In this document: positions 1 through 11,687 of the stretch, piece by piece
How the letters are laid out: each line of letters begins with the position of its first letter
Numbering within the stretch: position 1 is the first letter of the stretch
Origin: Gracilaria vermiculophylla
Lineage: Eukaryota; Rhodophyta; Florideophyceae; Gracilariales; Gracilariaceae
Assembly (NCBI GenBank): GCA_019155205.2
Contig: JAHNZQ020000004.1
Span: forward strand, 482,717-529,879
Length of the DNA stretch: 47,163 nucleotides
Reading direction: 5' to 3'
Notes under the pieces: model-generated
What the model was told of the DNA's origin: nothing
The model's database searches: none
The model's input: only the letters and a program-made list of their open reading frames with translations
Program-made: the position numbers and the translations under genes

Positions 1-1
1 A

Positions 2-259
2 CATGATCTTGCGCAGAAGATTCGTTCTACGCCTGTTCCCGTGGACGCTACGGCTGAGGTCCCATTGTTTAGGGTTGACCGAATTCTTGGTCATCGAAAA
101 CGTGGTCGGGGGTATCAGTGGTTGACGCTCATGGAAAACTCAGCAACACATGAAGCTGAATGGCAGCCTACCCGGGATTTCGTTGATAAGGATGGAACGT
201 TGACGAAGGCACTTCACACTTATATTGTTCGCAAAAACTTACTTCCTCATCTACATTAA
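2..259 (+). pseudogene. C-terminal chromodomain tail of a Ty3/gypsy Pol polyprotein (left part outside window)
   Basis: The reading frame is open from the window edge to a stop at 257-259. The translated segment (FRVDRILGHR, then EAEWQPTRDFVD and a tail ending VRKNLLPHLH) has the layout of the chromodomain that ends integrase in Ty3/gypsy chromoviruses: a V-D-x-I-L-x-H-R strand, a middle strand, then an E-x-x-W-x-P strand and a C-terminal helix. In that family the domain is thought to steer integration towards chromatin. The rest of pol would lie to the left. It is a separate copy from the two gypsy elements further right, because its sequence differs from the chromodomain at 14767-15099. No frame damage is visible in this short piece. 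It could be a host chromodomain protein, but the fit to a pol tail is better. Confidence 0.6.
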
Positions 260-2204
260 GTGACTTGACGTGGACGTCAATAGGAAGTGGGAGGATAATA
301 GTGTAACAGGTGACATTGTCCCGAACTTGGAATTGAAGAAGTATAGTTCCAAATGGTCGCAGCAGGTCTAAGTGGTCGTGCACACGCGAAAGTATGAGGT
401 ACAAAAGGAACAGGATTGCCGCTATGAGCTGTAGAAGAGAGGCTCATCGACCTGTCAGAGGAACAGATTGTAGTAAAGTATTTTCCCAGTCGTTGCACGT
501 GCCGAAGATGGAGGACATGACAATCAATTTCGTGAAAGTGTACTTTTAATTGAAGTACGAATACGTGAAAAGCACAGAATGTTGCAAGAAAACTAAAGTA
601 TCGAAATAAGAGTCAGGGGGGTCTACTTTAAGTGCAAAATTCAAAAATACTGGATCTATGGAGACACTACTCATACAAAAAGAATTGTGAGTCCCATACA
701 ATTTTTGTACACGGCTGTGCGAGGATTGTGTCGGCAAACAAACAACGGATGTTTGTTGCTCTGGAAAAGGAACACTAGTTCCTTGACTGTCCACACGGAC
801 AGCGAAAAGAAGAAGTGCGCGAGTAACGTCGCGGGTCATATGCTGTAGCAGTAGTTTACTGGGGGGACTATGTTCTCTGCCAGTTTGCGCTGGACGAGGC
901 AGATTTAGTATACAAAGTACTGCGGAAAGTCGTAGAACGACTGTTCTCTAGAGCGCTATCGATATAGCATACTTAAACAGAATCTCCAAGAAAGATGCAA
1001 CGTTCACCTTAGGGACTATCGGCAATAGAACAATCCCCACAGACTGAGTGTTTGTGTAATATGTCAGTCTTTATTTTAAGAGTGGTTTCTTAAATCGCTA
1101 CCTGCATAAGTGCAAATGCTCATTAAGTGTTTCAAAAAAATGGTTTTTTACAAAACATTCTTTTTGAATAGAAAGGTATCATTAACTATTTGTGCAGAAG
1201 ATCTCAAGCATCATAAAAAATCACATTCTGTTTTCCTTTCTTGTCTAAATGCTTAATTGATTTGTTACTTTTAAATGTTTATCGACAATGTCATTGATGC
1301 TCCGCCCACATCTTTACCAATTCTTTGTACATTTTCAAATGATGTGAAGAAAGCATTACAGTAATGTTCCCGGTTAAGTGTGCTTTTTGTAACAAATTAT
1401 GCGTTATAATGTGCGTTTTTCTTTTATTACACTGGTTTCCCTTTTGAGCATGTTGAAGGTTTTTTATTTTCTAACAAGGATAAACCGTTCACAAAAACAA
1501 CTGAGAAAATGCACTTAATCTAAATAGTTTCTGAAAAACATTTATATTGACCAAGAAAGATGTAATGGCATAAATGTAAGTCAAAACGGAACACGTATCA
1601 TTTGAAGCAAACATTTTCAATTCGCAATAAATACATCATTTCTCACAATGCTGTAAAAGAATGCCTTGCAGTTCTTGATACGTTTTCAGGATTTCGTTTG
1701 TGTTCATCATTCTCGTTTGGTTGTAGTATGCTAAAGCATGATAATATATTCACGACATTGTAAAACTTTAAACAGTAACATATATACTTAACAATGACTT
1801 ATACATGCGCAACCTGTCATTTTCACATAATTTGACAAACCTTTGTGCCCTAAATATGGAAGTTGAAAATAAAAAGCAAATAATTATGGAAGTTGGAAAT
1901 AAAAATCAAATAACTATGGATGCCTAGAATATGATGACGTAAATATCATTTTACAATAGAACCTTCTAGCAAATAAAAGGTATTAACGCAACTCTATGCT
2001 GTTATACTAATTGATTTACGTTTATGTCAGGTTATACGGTAATTACAGAAATACAGCAAAGAAGTAACTAAGATTTTAATTTCGTGAGTTGATCTAAATC
2101 TTAACCAAACACTACACAACAGTGAAATAACAATGTATTCAAAAACAATGCATATTCTATTATCGTAACAACAGGTAGCTACTAAAATTTTTAATAGATG
2201 TGCA
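260..2204. other. AT-rich stretch without a recognisable gene; possible 3' LTR start near 302
   Basis: Just after the chromodomain stop comes a purine-rich run (about 282-300) and then TGTAACAGGTGACA starting at 302. This is the kind of purine tract and TG start expected for the 3' LTR of the element ending at 259. I cannot find the LTR end, so this stays a suggestion. A short minus-strand ORF at 546-839 has no family resemblance I know. From about 1050 on the sequence is AT-rich and full of stops in all frames. Confidence 0.3.
1855..1920. repeat. 30-bp tandem repeat, about 2.2 copies
   Basis: TATGGAAGTTG recurs with an exact period of 30 bp (starts 1855 and 1885, partial third unit TATGGA at 1915). 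The two full units differ at only a few positions. It lies in AT-rich non-coding sequence. Confidence 0.8.
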
Positions 2205-3480
2205 AAGACCTGATATTTTTCTTTCTTGTTCCAGAACAAATATTTCTGAGATTCTACATTATGGGTTCTCTTTCCTAGAAAATATCATAAAGAATTTAGA
2301 CATTTTGGAAGACAAAAACTGTTTAAAAGAAAATGAACTGCATCAATACTCTACAGAAAACCTTTACGAAACCTCCGACGACAATGGTTCCCCAAGCATC
2401 CTGATTTCTGTGGAATTTATTTTTGAAACAGTTCCGAGACAGGTTATGTCCTTGACAAATTTTGCATAAAAAGAATTTGATATATTATGGAGACACATAC
2501 AACCAAATTAATCAATAATTAAAACAATGGAAGAGAAAGGCGGTATACTTCTAAATGAGAACATTGTTTTACAAAATTAACAACATTTGACCATGGTGGA
2601 ACTTGGGAAGGTCTATTTCAAATGTTCAAAATCAAAATAACAAGCTTTAAAACACAAATCATACGATTCATGTGTGCTGTGGCGTTGAAGCTACACAACA
2701 AACTTCTGGATAAAAATGACGAAACATGGAATCTAAAAAATATTTTAAAGCAGAAGCTGGGCTTTTAATTTTTTAATTTCTGTCCTTATGTAACATATGT
2801 AATTTGTCAACAATATTTATGTTGCAGGACGTATGGTTAAACGAAAAAATATGTTCAGTTGGAAACATAAACTGTATGGATTTGAAACAGCAGTTTTGAT
2901 ACTATCAAATGGATTAGAAATCATAACTTCTCCACATGCACCAGGATCACAAGCGAACATGTATGTTTTTCTTTCAAATAAAGAGTACCATAATACAGCT
3001 ACGACAAAACGTCCAGGCGAGGGTTCAAATTTTATTTTGGACGCTAGAGGGCTGGTCGATAAATATGGGATATACGAGGGTATAGTAATGAATGTAGTAT
3101 ATCAAGAAGCAGCAGAATATTTAAGGAGTTCAAGTTTTCCATAAAAGCGACCATTAGGATTCTTCAGTTCAAATAAAAAGTTAAGAAAAAAATGGATTTG
3201 TTCAGACTGCCTGATAGTGGAAAACGTGCTTGGGAGGCTCACAAATTTGTTCAATATAATTGGTTTCAAATAGAGATGGACTAGAAATATTTACGATGTG
3301 CTTTTTTGCGTGTCTCTCACAAAAGCACATATTATATGGCACTTATTGAGATCAAAAGAGAATGGCTATCATAATCAAAATTTCAATCTATTATTTATTA
3401 TTGGGGCTGAAATTTTTAAAATACGCAAACTGGGTCAATAACGGTACAAAAACCAGCGCCAGAGGCGTTTACAGGGAGCA
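2205..3480 (+). pseudogene. Decayed DDE_Tnp_4 (PIF/Harbinger-like) transposase
   Basis: Pieces in shifting plus frames follow the order of one transposase. Near 2585 HGGTWEGLFQMFKIK resembles the N-terminal helix-turn-helix region. At 2833-3144 KHKLYG, HAPGS and YQEAAEYLR match the catalytic core, where relatives read KHKLYG, PGSVSD and KGYQGAAE. From about 3205 LIVENVLGRL, then RWTRNIYD (after a stop) and FCVSLTKAHIIWHLLRS match the C-terminal part containing the third catalytic acidic residue (VEN). The second catalytic Asp after PGS is replaced (PGSQANM). There are several stops and frameshifts, so it is dead. It is a different lineage from the transposases at 7279 and 32300. Family assignment is from remembered consensus patterns. 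Confidence 0.7.
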
Positions 3481-4274
3481 GTTCAAAGCAATTGAAGTTG
3501 GGGAAGATGCTTATGGAGCATATATTTTGGACTGAGTACCGTATGTACTAAGTAGTTGTGTGATAAGATGCTCAATTTGTAGACCGTTAATCGTTGCATT
3601 AAAGTATAGTTTGATAGCTGATCTACTAATGGCATGTGTGCAAATGCACATGCAGTAAAGCGTGAAATAGTATCTACAAAACTGTCTACTGTGTACGCTT
3701 GTATTTAACATTTTGTATGGAAGATCTGATCAGAAACACAGATATTAGTTAGGACGTGAACCATCTTCAGTGTCAAGTTAATGACAGATGCAATTTTGGG
3801 GTCCGCAAATTTTTTGGTCACAGTCTTATACGTCTCTTAAAATTTTGCCATAGCTTTTGTGAAAAGAGCCGCTAGGATCATTCAGAAGAAAAACTGATAA
3901 CCAATCTAGCGTGAGGTCATATTCTAGGACAACATGTAGTGGACTCAAATCTCTACATCGGTTATTCTTGTATCCGAGGTTAAAGATCTTCACGACCTTC
4001 ATACCACCAGATACGGCAACTTTGCAGTTTAAAGACATTCTGCAAGAAGCATGCCCATAGCAACTGTGCCCTCTCCGTGCTATATTAATCAGTGTTTTAC
4101 GCATGTCATTATTCATAAAGGTCAATGCATTGCAACATGACTATAAAGCTGCGTTAGTTTTCGCTGCAGATTATTGGAATGCCCTAATAAAAAAATAGTT
4201 CCAAAACCTTCTCTTATACAGCGACTCACTGGGGTTTATTTGACAGATGCGCTGACTTTATCTGCAGTCCCATT
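3481..4274. other. No recognisable gene
   Basis: AT-rich. A 99-codon minus-strand ORF (3826-4125) matches no family I recognise and has no supporting context. It is probably chance or the remnant of an old repeat. Confidence 0.5.
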
Positions 4275-4345
4275 GACCTCATATGAGGTCGGCGCACCAT
4301 CACGCAAAATAAATATAATTACATTCTGAATCGTAGAACTAATCA
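4275..4345 (-). repeat. Transposon-end repeat: palindrome GACCTCATATGAGGTC plus AT-rich flank
   Basis: The perfect 16-bp palindrome at 4275-4290 is followed on the plus strand by GGCGCACCATCACGCAAAA and an AT-rich stretch. Read on the minus strand this gives TTTTGCGTGATGGTGCGC then the palindrome, the same arrangement as at about 30650-30730 and 33765-33840. The similarity reaches outward to a CTACG(A/G)xTCA motif about 40 bp away. The inner motif ATAGACACTAG found beside the other copies is missing here, so this is a solo or diverged end. Confidence 0.7.
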
Positions 4346-4889
4346 AGGCTAATTTTATATTGAAAACATACAAACATCAAATCCCGAATTTAAACGACGC
4401 AGAGTTTTTGAAATCTCCAAAACTGTTTCGACTAATTCTAAACAAATATTTAAACTCTCAGAACGTTACCAACATCCACCTGAACAGCAGGCAAAATATG
4501 GTGACATGTGTGAAATGGAAAATCACGTTACAGAGTTTAAAAAATCGAGTAGGACTTTATATTGCGGACCTAAACAGTAGCGGGCTAAATGAAAAAGAAC
4601 TTCTTGTCCACTTTTGCATTCAAATATAGATTGCTTCTTAAAAACCGATGGTTGCCAACGTTTTTAACATTCTCTTAGATAGTTTGCCTTACTATACCGG
4701 GAAACTTTTCAATATGTATCAGAAAACTATGTCTACTACTACGCGTGTGACATAAAAATACTTCTATTCTGTTTTTAATATACCATCGAAAACAAAATAT
4801 CTTCGATTTTTTGTTGCGTCTGCGATAATTGCATCTTCTTTGATATAAAGATTTTGTAACCATTCCATTTCTGTTTTTCTTTTTTTATT
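4346..4889. other. No recognisable gene
   Basis: An 89-codon plus ORF at 4360-4629 and a 62-codon minus ORF at 4675-4863 show no motif or family pattern. The sequence is AT-rich. Confidence 0.5.
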
Positions 4890-5265
4890 TTGCTGCATTA
4901 CCTCCATGCCATTGCCAACAAGCATGGGCCTTGGATGATGTATTTTATTTTTGTTTTCCTTTCTGTAATAAAACCTGTGTTATCCCATGTATTTGGTATT
5001 GGCTCATCAGCAAACTCACAATAAAACTGGTCTGAGATTTTCACGTTCCTGGTTCTATTTGCTGCTTTATACAATTTCCATGCATCTACAAAGCAAATTG
5101 CTGAAAGACAGCAAGTCACGTGAATTGACCATTCTTTCAATTCTATTTTCTTCTTGAGATTTTGGTTATCTTTCCGGCATCTTTTATGACGATCAACCTT
5201 TGAAAATGACCTGTAACACTATTTAAAAATCTCAGGCATTGTAACCCCAAATTCGATTTTTTTGG
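4890..5265 (-). pseudogene. C-terminal fragment of a PiggyBac-type (DDE_Tnp_1_7) transposase
   Basis: On the minus strand the translation runs VDRHKRCRKDN, a Lys-rich stretch, then KEWSIHVT and CFVDAWKLYK. This is the region after the last catalytic Asp in PiggyBac-like transposases, where relatives show a (V/I)D-x-H-N-R-x-R segment and a VDAW helix. The same motif order (FDRHDRNRRD, then LEKVFEVKS and CIVEA) occurs in the larger PiggyBac relic at 19390-21450, which supports the call from within the window. An in-frame stop lies just upstream of VDRH and no earlier domains could be found to the right, so this is a 3' fragment. It has no role now. Confidence 0.65.
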
Positions 5266-7236
5266 AAATGTTCCCACCCCCTCTCCATCTCTCCGTAATG
5301 ATTGGATTGTTAAAAGCAATCGTGCAGGAGGTGGTCACTTGCGGCTTGCAACACGCAGAGAGTGTCTTGCTCTTCATACTTTTCTTTTCGAGAAGCTTCC
5401 TTCTCTTCCTTTGTTTGCTAGCCGTTTATTCTCTTTACTGTTTGTACCATGAAGCACGGTTTCTCTTTCCATATCGAGAGTTTCTGCAGTAAATTATTTT
5501 GAATATGACAAGACGTATCCACCACAGCATATAGGATTCCAATTCTTTTCCTAACTCCCAATAGTATGTTCGAACTCTACAAGCATCTCCACCAATGTTC
5601 GAAGCAAAATAGCAAATCAGCAAAATTGCTGGACAGTTTTACAGCATTTACTGGCTAGAAAATATTGTGAATATTGCTCATTTGCGAAAAAATGATATTT
5701 TTCAATGGCACTCCCCAACTACAGTGCTTTTTGTTTAGCTCCTGCAATGATATTTTCAGAGGCAGAAATCCAGATTTTTGCCATCGCCGTATCTTCTCTA
5801 GGAGTATAGATAGATTTGCACGGATATTTTTGTTTATTTGCCACAGTTGATGATGCTTTTGCTTGTTTTAAAGTTTTTTGTTTCAACTTTGGTAGTCAGT
5901 ATGGTAGTCGAAGAGAGGTTCAAGCCTACAACGGAGCAAAATAAAAAAGCATCTACGAGTGATTATCATTTTTGTGTATTTTGAGGCGAACAGCTGGTCT
6001 CAAATGCCCTGCAGTTTGGATTTGGCACCATATGTAGAATGATGATATTGCAGAAACTACCTTAAAACAGTTTGTCAAATTTGATTTGGGACGTAAGCTA
6101 CTTGAGCAAATTCATATCATTTACTCCAGGCAAAATTTGCAGTGTTATAATTTTTACCCTTTTCTTGTCGAGTGAAGAAATCAAAAATCTGTTTGCAAAT
6201 GATAAAAGCATCATATTTGACATATTGTGTTTTTTGCTACTTCCCTGGTAAAGATGCTCTAATAGGCTTAACTTTCACCAAGCGAGTCTTTTCTATACAT
6301 ACGATAGCCTAAAAATTCCCTTTTAGTCGCTTAAATCGGTATCTAAGATGTATAGGACTCCACAAAAGTACTACCGGAGTCTTCACGTGCTCCTTGATAG
6401 CGTCAGGCACTCTTTTCGCGTGATCGTTTTCGTCTCCGCCGCCCTTATCAGAGCTCACCTAACGTGCCCAAAAATTTTTTTGTACAGTATTTTCTGCTCT
6501 TGAATTTAACAGGAATATATCGAAGTGGTTATCGCGTACTTGTTGAAATTCTAATGAAAAAATGCTTTTAAAAACGTCATAATTGGAGCGTCCGGGGTGC
6601 CGCCTCATAAAATCATGAAAGCCATCAATTCACCATCCATGAGATTTGCACAGCTTTTTGTTGGGTTTTTCTTGAACTCTTCGATCAAAATGGAGAGGCA
6701 ATCTATGCATTTCAATTTATGAACTGTCATCGCATCATGCATTAACCGATGGAAGAGCAAAAGACCGTCTGGATCATACGGATTGGTGCTCTCCGTACCA
6801 CTCGGATACGTTTTTCACCAACAGTCAGTCCGTTGGGATAAGCGGCAGTATTCTACTGATAATTGACATCCGTAATTTGTCAACTACTCCACTAGAGTGC
6901 AAAAAAATCGAAAACTAGATATACAAGATCGTTTTTAGTAGAACGTTTTGCAAATATGCTTATTAATGTGAGGCAAGAGGCACACGTGGTTCTATTGTTG
7001 GTCTTTTGTATAAACTCAGAGAAGAATGATAGTGGGCTGCTCCTGAAATATCTTTCTGCACTTGTCGCAAAATAAGGTCAAGCTTTTCATTTTGAAACCG
7101 GTACATATCATACGCCACTGAAATCCTGTACCCAATTTGTATACAACACGCGCAAATCTCTCATACTCGCATCAACAAGAAGTTCAGCTTCAAAAATCAT
7201 CTTATCATCAGCAAAAGTCCGACTGACTTAGCCGCC
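5266..7236. other. AT-rich region without a recognisable gene
   Basis: A 76-codon plus ORF (5262-5492) is hydrophobic but has no other support. On the minus strand, 6600-6830 stays open for about 60 codons but I do not recognise the family. The right part should contain the left end of the PIF/Harbinger-like element starting near 7237, but no terminal inverted repeat could be identified. Confidence 0.4.
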
Positions 7237-7976
7237 TTGGTTTTTATCTCTCTGATAAGCCCCTTCCATCTTCCTAACATGCCCAACTTGTCTGCACTCT
7301 TACTGCTCACGCTTTTACACCGTCGACCACAACATGTTGCCGTTGATTTTCGAGAACGGGTGTCTTTGCAAGCCATTAGACGTAGAGATATTCGAATAAC
7401 GCGACGTGCGCTTTTACCGCCAATCCAATCTCCGTTTATATTTCTCTTTAAATCTTACTGTGATCAATATTTGATAACGCTTACACGTTTTGATCATGAA
7501 GCGTTTCAATACCTCCTGGCGAGATTTGAGACCCTCTATGTAAGATATACTCCGTATTCCCGAGACTGTGTCGTTAGAGTTTTATCCATTGATCGAGCTC
7601 GAAGAGGACGACCACGATATCTAAGTTCTGTGTAATGCTTAGGACGTTTCCTTGCTTGGCACAGTGCAAGAGGCTCGACAATGACTCTCCGTCTCCTCTT
7701 TGGTACTACAGCTACAGTGTCTTCTCTGTTCATCAGATTCGCGAGGCCCCTTGTTCTACGCATTCTGGCTGCTAATGATTTGTCTAACGCACAGATGCAG
7801 TCTAAGGCCAAGCTCGTTTCATATCAACAAGCACTTCCTTTTCAAAAGGAAACATTGAAGGATTTATATGCAGTAGCAGATGGACTAAAATTGTATCTCG
7901 AACGAAGTGGAGACTGTATTATTCAGAATTTATTCTACAATGGCTGGAATCATGATCATTACGTGAGCAACGTGCT
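7237..7976 (+). pseudogene. PIF/Harbinger-like DDE_Tnp_4 transposase, 5' half (split by a retrotransposon)
   Basis: One plus frame runs from ATG 7279 (or earlier) to the insertion point, with one nonsense codon (TAA 7633-7635). Before the stop, FDHEAFQYLLARFE and YTPYS resemble the N-terminal domain. After it come LRLLFGTTATVSSLFIRF and YAVADGLKLYLERSGD, where the Asp of VADGLK is the first catalytic residue, and FYNGWNHDHYVSNVL. The protein then breaks off exactly where a Ty3/gypsy element begins. The rest resumes at 16902 with FAPDRVVISCAINA. The neighbouring minus-strand SANT-like gene at 17409-18092 is the expected partner in Harbinger elements. DDE_Tnp_4 proteins cut the element out and paste it elsewhere in nuclear DNA. 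This copy cannot do so. Confidence 0.85.
7972..7976. repeat. Target-site duplication GTGCT (left copy; right copy 16902-16906)
   Basis: GTGCT directly precedes the TG of the 5' LTR and directly follows the CA of the 3' LTR end. Removing one copy plus the element joins the two transposase halves in frame (VSNVL to LFAPD). Five-base duplications are normal for Ty3/gypsy integrases. Confidence 0.9.
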
Positions 7977-8530
7977 TGTAGTACAGTGGCTCCTAAAGAA
8001 ATAGGGTGGTTTGGCCTCAAGGTATAATATTCCTAAGGAGGGCTCGTATTTTATTAGCTGGGCCACGTGGTGCATAATCTCGCCCACGTGCGCTACAGTA
8101 CCCTTTAGGAACGGTAGGATTATTATTTATTTTTAGTTAATTTAGGCAGGTAATTAGTACAGTAGCGAGACCCGCCGAGGTGGGCTCCCGGCTTGATACT
8201 TAAGTTGCCGGGTGAGCTCGACCTCTGGGGAAGTAGAGGCAAGCACCCTTGAGTCTTCATCTACTTTTCCGGTTGGAGTCTCTTGTCGATCAACGCAGGT
8301 TTCTAAGCCGCCGATCCCCAGGTCGCATCATAGCAGCGCCTGTAGGAGCATTGTCCGCCCAGTGAACCTCCCCCTCCGCTTGGTGTTTGCGGATCCCCTT
8401 TAGGAATTCCCCCAGCTCGCGACTGCGGATACCGGAGACCACCTTTAGGAATACGCGTCTTTGGAGTCAACAAAAACTCCTAACGGACGTTGTGCTTCAC
8501 TACCTCGAGAGGAGGGCTGATAGTATCACA
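7977..8530 (+). repeat. 5' LTR of the Ty3/gypsy element (554 bp)
   Basis: It starts TGTAGTACAG right after the target duplication and ends AGTATCACA right before a primer-binding site, giving the usual TG...CA borders. Only its last 59 bp (8472-8530) are matched at the 3' end of the element (16843-16901), with three transitions. It should contain the element promoter, but I see no decisive TATA box. Confidence 0.8.
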
Positions 8531-8532
8531 AC

Positions 8533-8550
8533 TGGTCTCCCGACTTAGAA
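8533..8550 (+). other. Primer-binding site (tRNA 3' end complement)
   Basis: TGGTCTCCCGACTTAGAA lies two bases after the 5' LTR. TGG at this place pairs with the CCA end of a tRNA that would prime minus-strand DNA synthesis. The particular tRNA cannot be named without a tRNA set of the host. Confidence 0.6.
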
Positions 8551-8685
8551 GGTTACAGTTCCTGAAGGATTCTCACAATTCACAGCAGAACCGTGTTCTA
8601 GTTTGCAATGACCAACCCCCAACAGTGGAATTCTTCCTTAAGGTGATTCAGAAGTGGAAGCAAATCACCCCCGACCTACTCCTAT

Positions 8686-10959
8686 ATGGACCCCTCAGAA
8701 CCCCCAATGGAAACCCCCCTACAGGATCCTCAAGCAATCGACTCCGTTGGTGGGAGCAGCACGCGCAGCGCTCCGCAGGAAATGGTCGTCACACTGGAGG
8801 ACCCTGAAAGCCTTCTTCGGATCCCTGGCTCCTCTGTGGAGCGTTTTAGGAATCGCATTAGGAGAATGCATGATCGGAGGCAAGCGGAATCCCCCGCGAC
8901 ACCTCTGGAGAACGCCTACGTGGAGGTTAAAGAACCGCACATGGCATCGCAGCCGCCACCTCAGGAGCTGCAGGGACGGGAACACCCGGAGGCTAACTCC
9001 CTCCTGGAGTCCCTAGCCCCGCGCCTTACGGATTGGCTCTCACAAGAGCTGGTCGAAAGAATACCTGCAGGTGTTGAAGCCCACTTCGGAGCGCGTCGCC
9101 ACACCCTTGTGGAGGAAATCGCAACGAAGAGCGATCACCGTGCTGTGGATGCTTTTCTGGATTCCGATCCCTTCCTTGAGGTGATCTCAGATGTTATCTG
9201 TGCGGAGGCTCGCTCCGAAACCGCGCAGCTGCTCCCCTCAGCGGCGTTTCAAAGTTATTCTGCCGTACAGGAGAGGTTCCCTCTATCAACACTTAAGGTG
9301 ACCCCAAGCAGAGAAGGACAGTATACTGCCACCCCCTACGCCAGAGGAGGAAAGGATACTGCCGTAGGGAACGGGACCATCTCAGGAATCTTGCTATGCA
9401 TCGTCTGGACATGACGCCCCGCGGAGAAGGACAGGATACTGGTTGCGAAGAAGTTCACGTAAGGAGAGAAGGACAGGATACTCCTCGGGTGGATCGCGAT
9501 AACGGGGGCATCGTCAGCAACCCAGACCACCTTAAAAAAAGACGACGAAAGAAACAAAGGAAGAAAAGAAGAAAGCGAGACACCGATTCGGAGAGCAGCT
9601 CAGACACCGAGTCCGTGAAAAGCTCCAGCTCGGAGGACAGTATACCTCCCAAGGAGAAGAGCAGAAGGGTCAGGAAGGTCGTCCCGCTTAACGACCTCTT
9701 CGCGAAAGTGGTGGATTATGACACCTACAGGTTGAATGATCGTTCCACATTCTACGACGCGTCGGTTGCTAAACGGCTCACGAAGATGCAGCGCCGTATG
9801 GATATTCAAATGAAGAAGCACTGCTTCTCAGGCGAAGACCCTATCTCGGTGTTGAATTTTCTCACGCGCTTCCGTTCAGCGTGTAACACCAATGGTGTCC
9901 ATGTAGGTGCCGCCATATGGTGGTTTCAGTTCTACCTCACAGGCCAAGCGCACGCGCTGGTGCAGACACGCCTCACGGGGGAGAGCACCATTGTGGATGA
10001 TCCTGGAACGGAGATCTTGACGATGTACCCGGAGGTAGTCAATTTCCTCCTTAAAAGGCACGCCACGGACGAGGTGATAGCCGATGTCGATGCGGAAGTC
10101 ATCTCCAATAGGCAGAACACCGGAATGACCGAGACGGAATTCTCACAGAAGCTGTAGATGAAGGCCCTACGGTGTGGGAATGTGTACTCCAAACGGCGGT
10201 TGAAGTCGTTGTTTGTCGAGGGACTCCTTCCCTCGATACGCGCAAGGGTGCGCAATCACCTGACAACGCACCCAAAGACCACCTATACGGAGTTAGCACG
10301 TTTCGCGGAATCCTATGGGGATACCCACCGTGGCGCTCGTCGCAGCCATGCTCCACTTTCGGACAAACCGGCGGCCTCAAGGGCCCGTCGGGCATCCGCC
10401 CTGATGTTGGACTCCTGCACTTCGGAGGAGGTTGACGAGCTCACGCTCGTAGGAGAGCAAGAGTCCCATGCCCTCACATACGCCTTTTCTCAGGGAGCAC
10501 CGTCTAGGACGAGGACACCCTCGTCTCCCACTTCGTACGCCTCGGCATGATCCTACAGAAGCGTCCGATTTGCGAACCTCTCGAGGCTACCCACCGCCTT
10601 GCCGGATTTGCTTGTCTCGAGAGCCAGTACACTGTACTACTCTCACCCCGAAAATGAGGGCCGCCATCCTGCAGAGAAGAGAGAAAAAGTTCCAGGACCT
10701 GAAGGACATACCAACGGAGAGCGGAAGTTATAGAACCGCGTATCGCGACATCCGCTCCCCTCAAGGAAAATACGGTTACCGTGCTCCACCTAGAGTGCAG
10801 CCTGTCCCACTGTCACTGGGACCCGCAACGCAGGTGCCGGTGTCCCAGCCGGTTGCACCTCAAGGGAACACATCGCATCGTGATGCACAACCGCAGAAGC
10901 CGTCCTCGCCTGGAACCCAGCCCCTCTCCAACCAGGAAAACCCTCAGAGCCACGCGTAG
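8686..10959 (+). pseudogene. gag (capsid/nucleocapsid) of the Ty3/gypsy element, frameshifted
   Basis: ATG 8686 opens a 242-codon frame. Near 9400 the frame changes to one running from 9396 to 10550, with a TAG at 10155-10157, and near 10470 it changes again. The N-terminal part is acidic and Pro-rich. It is followed by a strongly basic Lys/Arg cluster (about 9530-9575) and a Ser/Asp/Glu run. The capsid core contains FSGEDPISVLNFLTRFRSA and later FVEGLLPSIRARVRNHLTT, typical of retrotransposon gag. Near 10600 CRICLSREPVHC is Cys/His-rich, in the place where a nucleocapsid zinc knuckle is expected, but it is not a clean CCHC. A short motif (REGQ[DY]T) is repeated three times between about 9300 and 9485. 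It would form the particle packaging the element RNA. Confidence 0.75.
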
Positions 10960-11072
10960 AGGCTCCGCGTGGCTCCCTAACATCGAGCTTCATCTCCACG
11001 GATGTCGCCTTTAGGAAAGGAGGAAAGGCCGTCTGCTCCGTCGACGCAGAATCGACGGGCCCCCCAATCCGG

Positions 11073-11645
11073 TTGGACCCATTCCACACCTTTGAGGATT
11101 CAGTGTGCACGCTCCGCCATGATAATTACAAGGTATTCGCCTCTATAGGATGTTCCCCGCTTGCCTCCACCACGGTGCACGCTATCCTCGATACCGGAGC
11201 TGGCCCCGATCTGGTGCACGCCAACGTGCTCCCGCGGTCTGCTCTCGGTTCCTTGAAGACTGGCAAGCTCCCGACGGTTTCCGATGCGTGGCGACGAGCA
11301 TTGACCATCCTCGGCGCAATCCCCTTGTACCTCCGGTTAGGCTCCTTACAGGTGAAAGTGTTGTTCCTCGTGGCGACCAACTTGCCCGCACAATGCATAT
11401 TGGGCACTTCCTTTGTGGATCGATATGTACGTGCAATCTACCCACTCCTGCGGAAGGTGACGTTTCATGGCACCGCCCCTGTAGGTATCGTGTCCGCATC
11501 TCCAGGACCGGACGCCAACGCGCGTCACGTGGGTAATCTTCCAAAAGAGACGCAGTCGAATAAGTTCCGAGTGGTGAAGAGCATCGAAATACCCGCGAGG
11601 AGTCAGGCCGAACTCTGGGTGCAGACCCCTGCATCTGGCCTTTAA
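11073..11645 (+). pseudogene. Retroviral-type aspartic protease domain of Ty3/gypsy Pol
   Basis: AILDTGAGPDLVHANVLP contains the DTG active-site triad with its usual flanks. About 70 residues later ILGTSFVDRY matches the conserved I-L-G-x-x-F-L/V strand. The protease would act as a dimer and cut Gag and Pol. The frame is the one used by reverse transcriptase downstream and is separated from it only by a TAA (11643-11645), so it was once one polyprotein. Active-site residues look intact. Confidence 0.8.
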
Positions 11646-11687
11646 TTCCTACAGGGGAGTCCACACCTGACGACGAAGCAGCACTCC

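Noticed and set aside
3826..4125. 99-codon minus-strand ORF
   Set aside because: No motif, no context and no composition unlike its surroundings; length is within chance for this window.
5262..5492. 76-codon hydrophobic ORF that looks like a small membrane protein
   Set aside because: The hydrophobic run comes from T-rich sequence, and the start overlaps the edge of the PiggyBac relic on the other strand.
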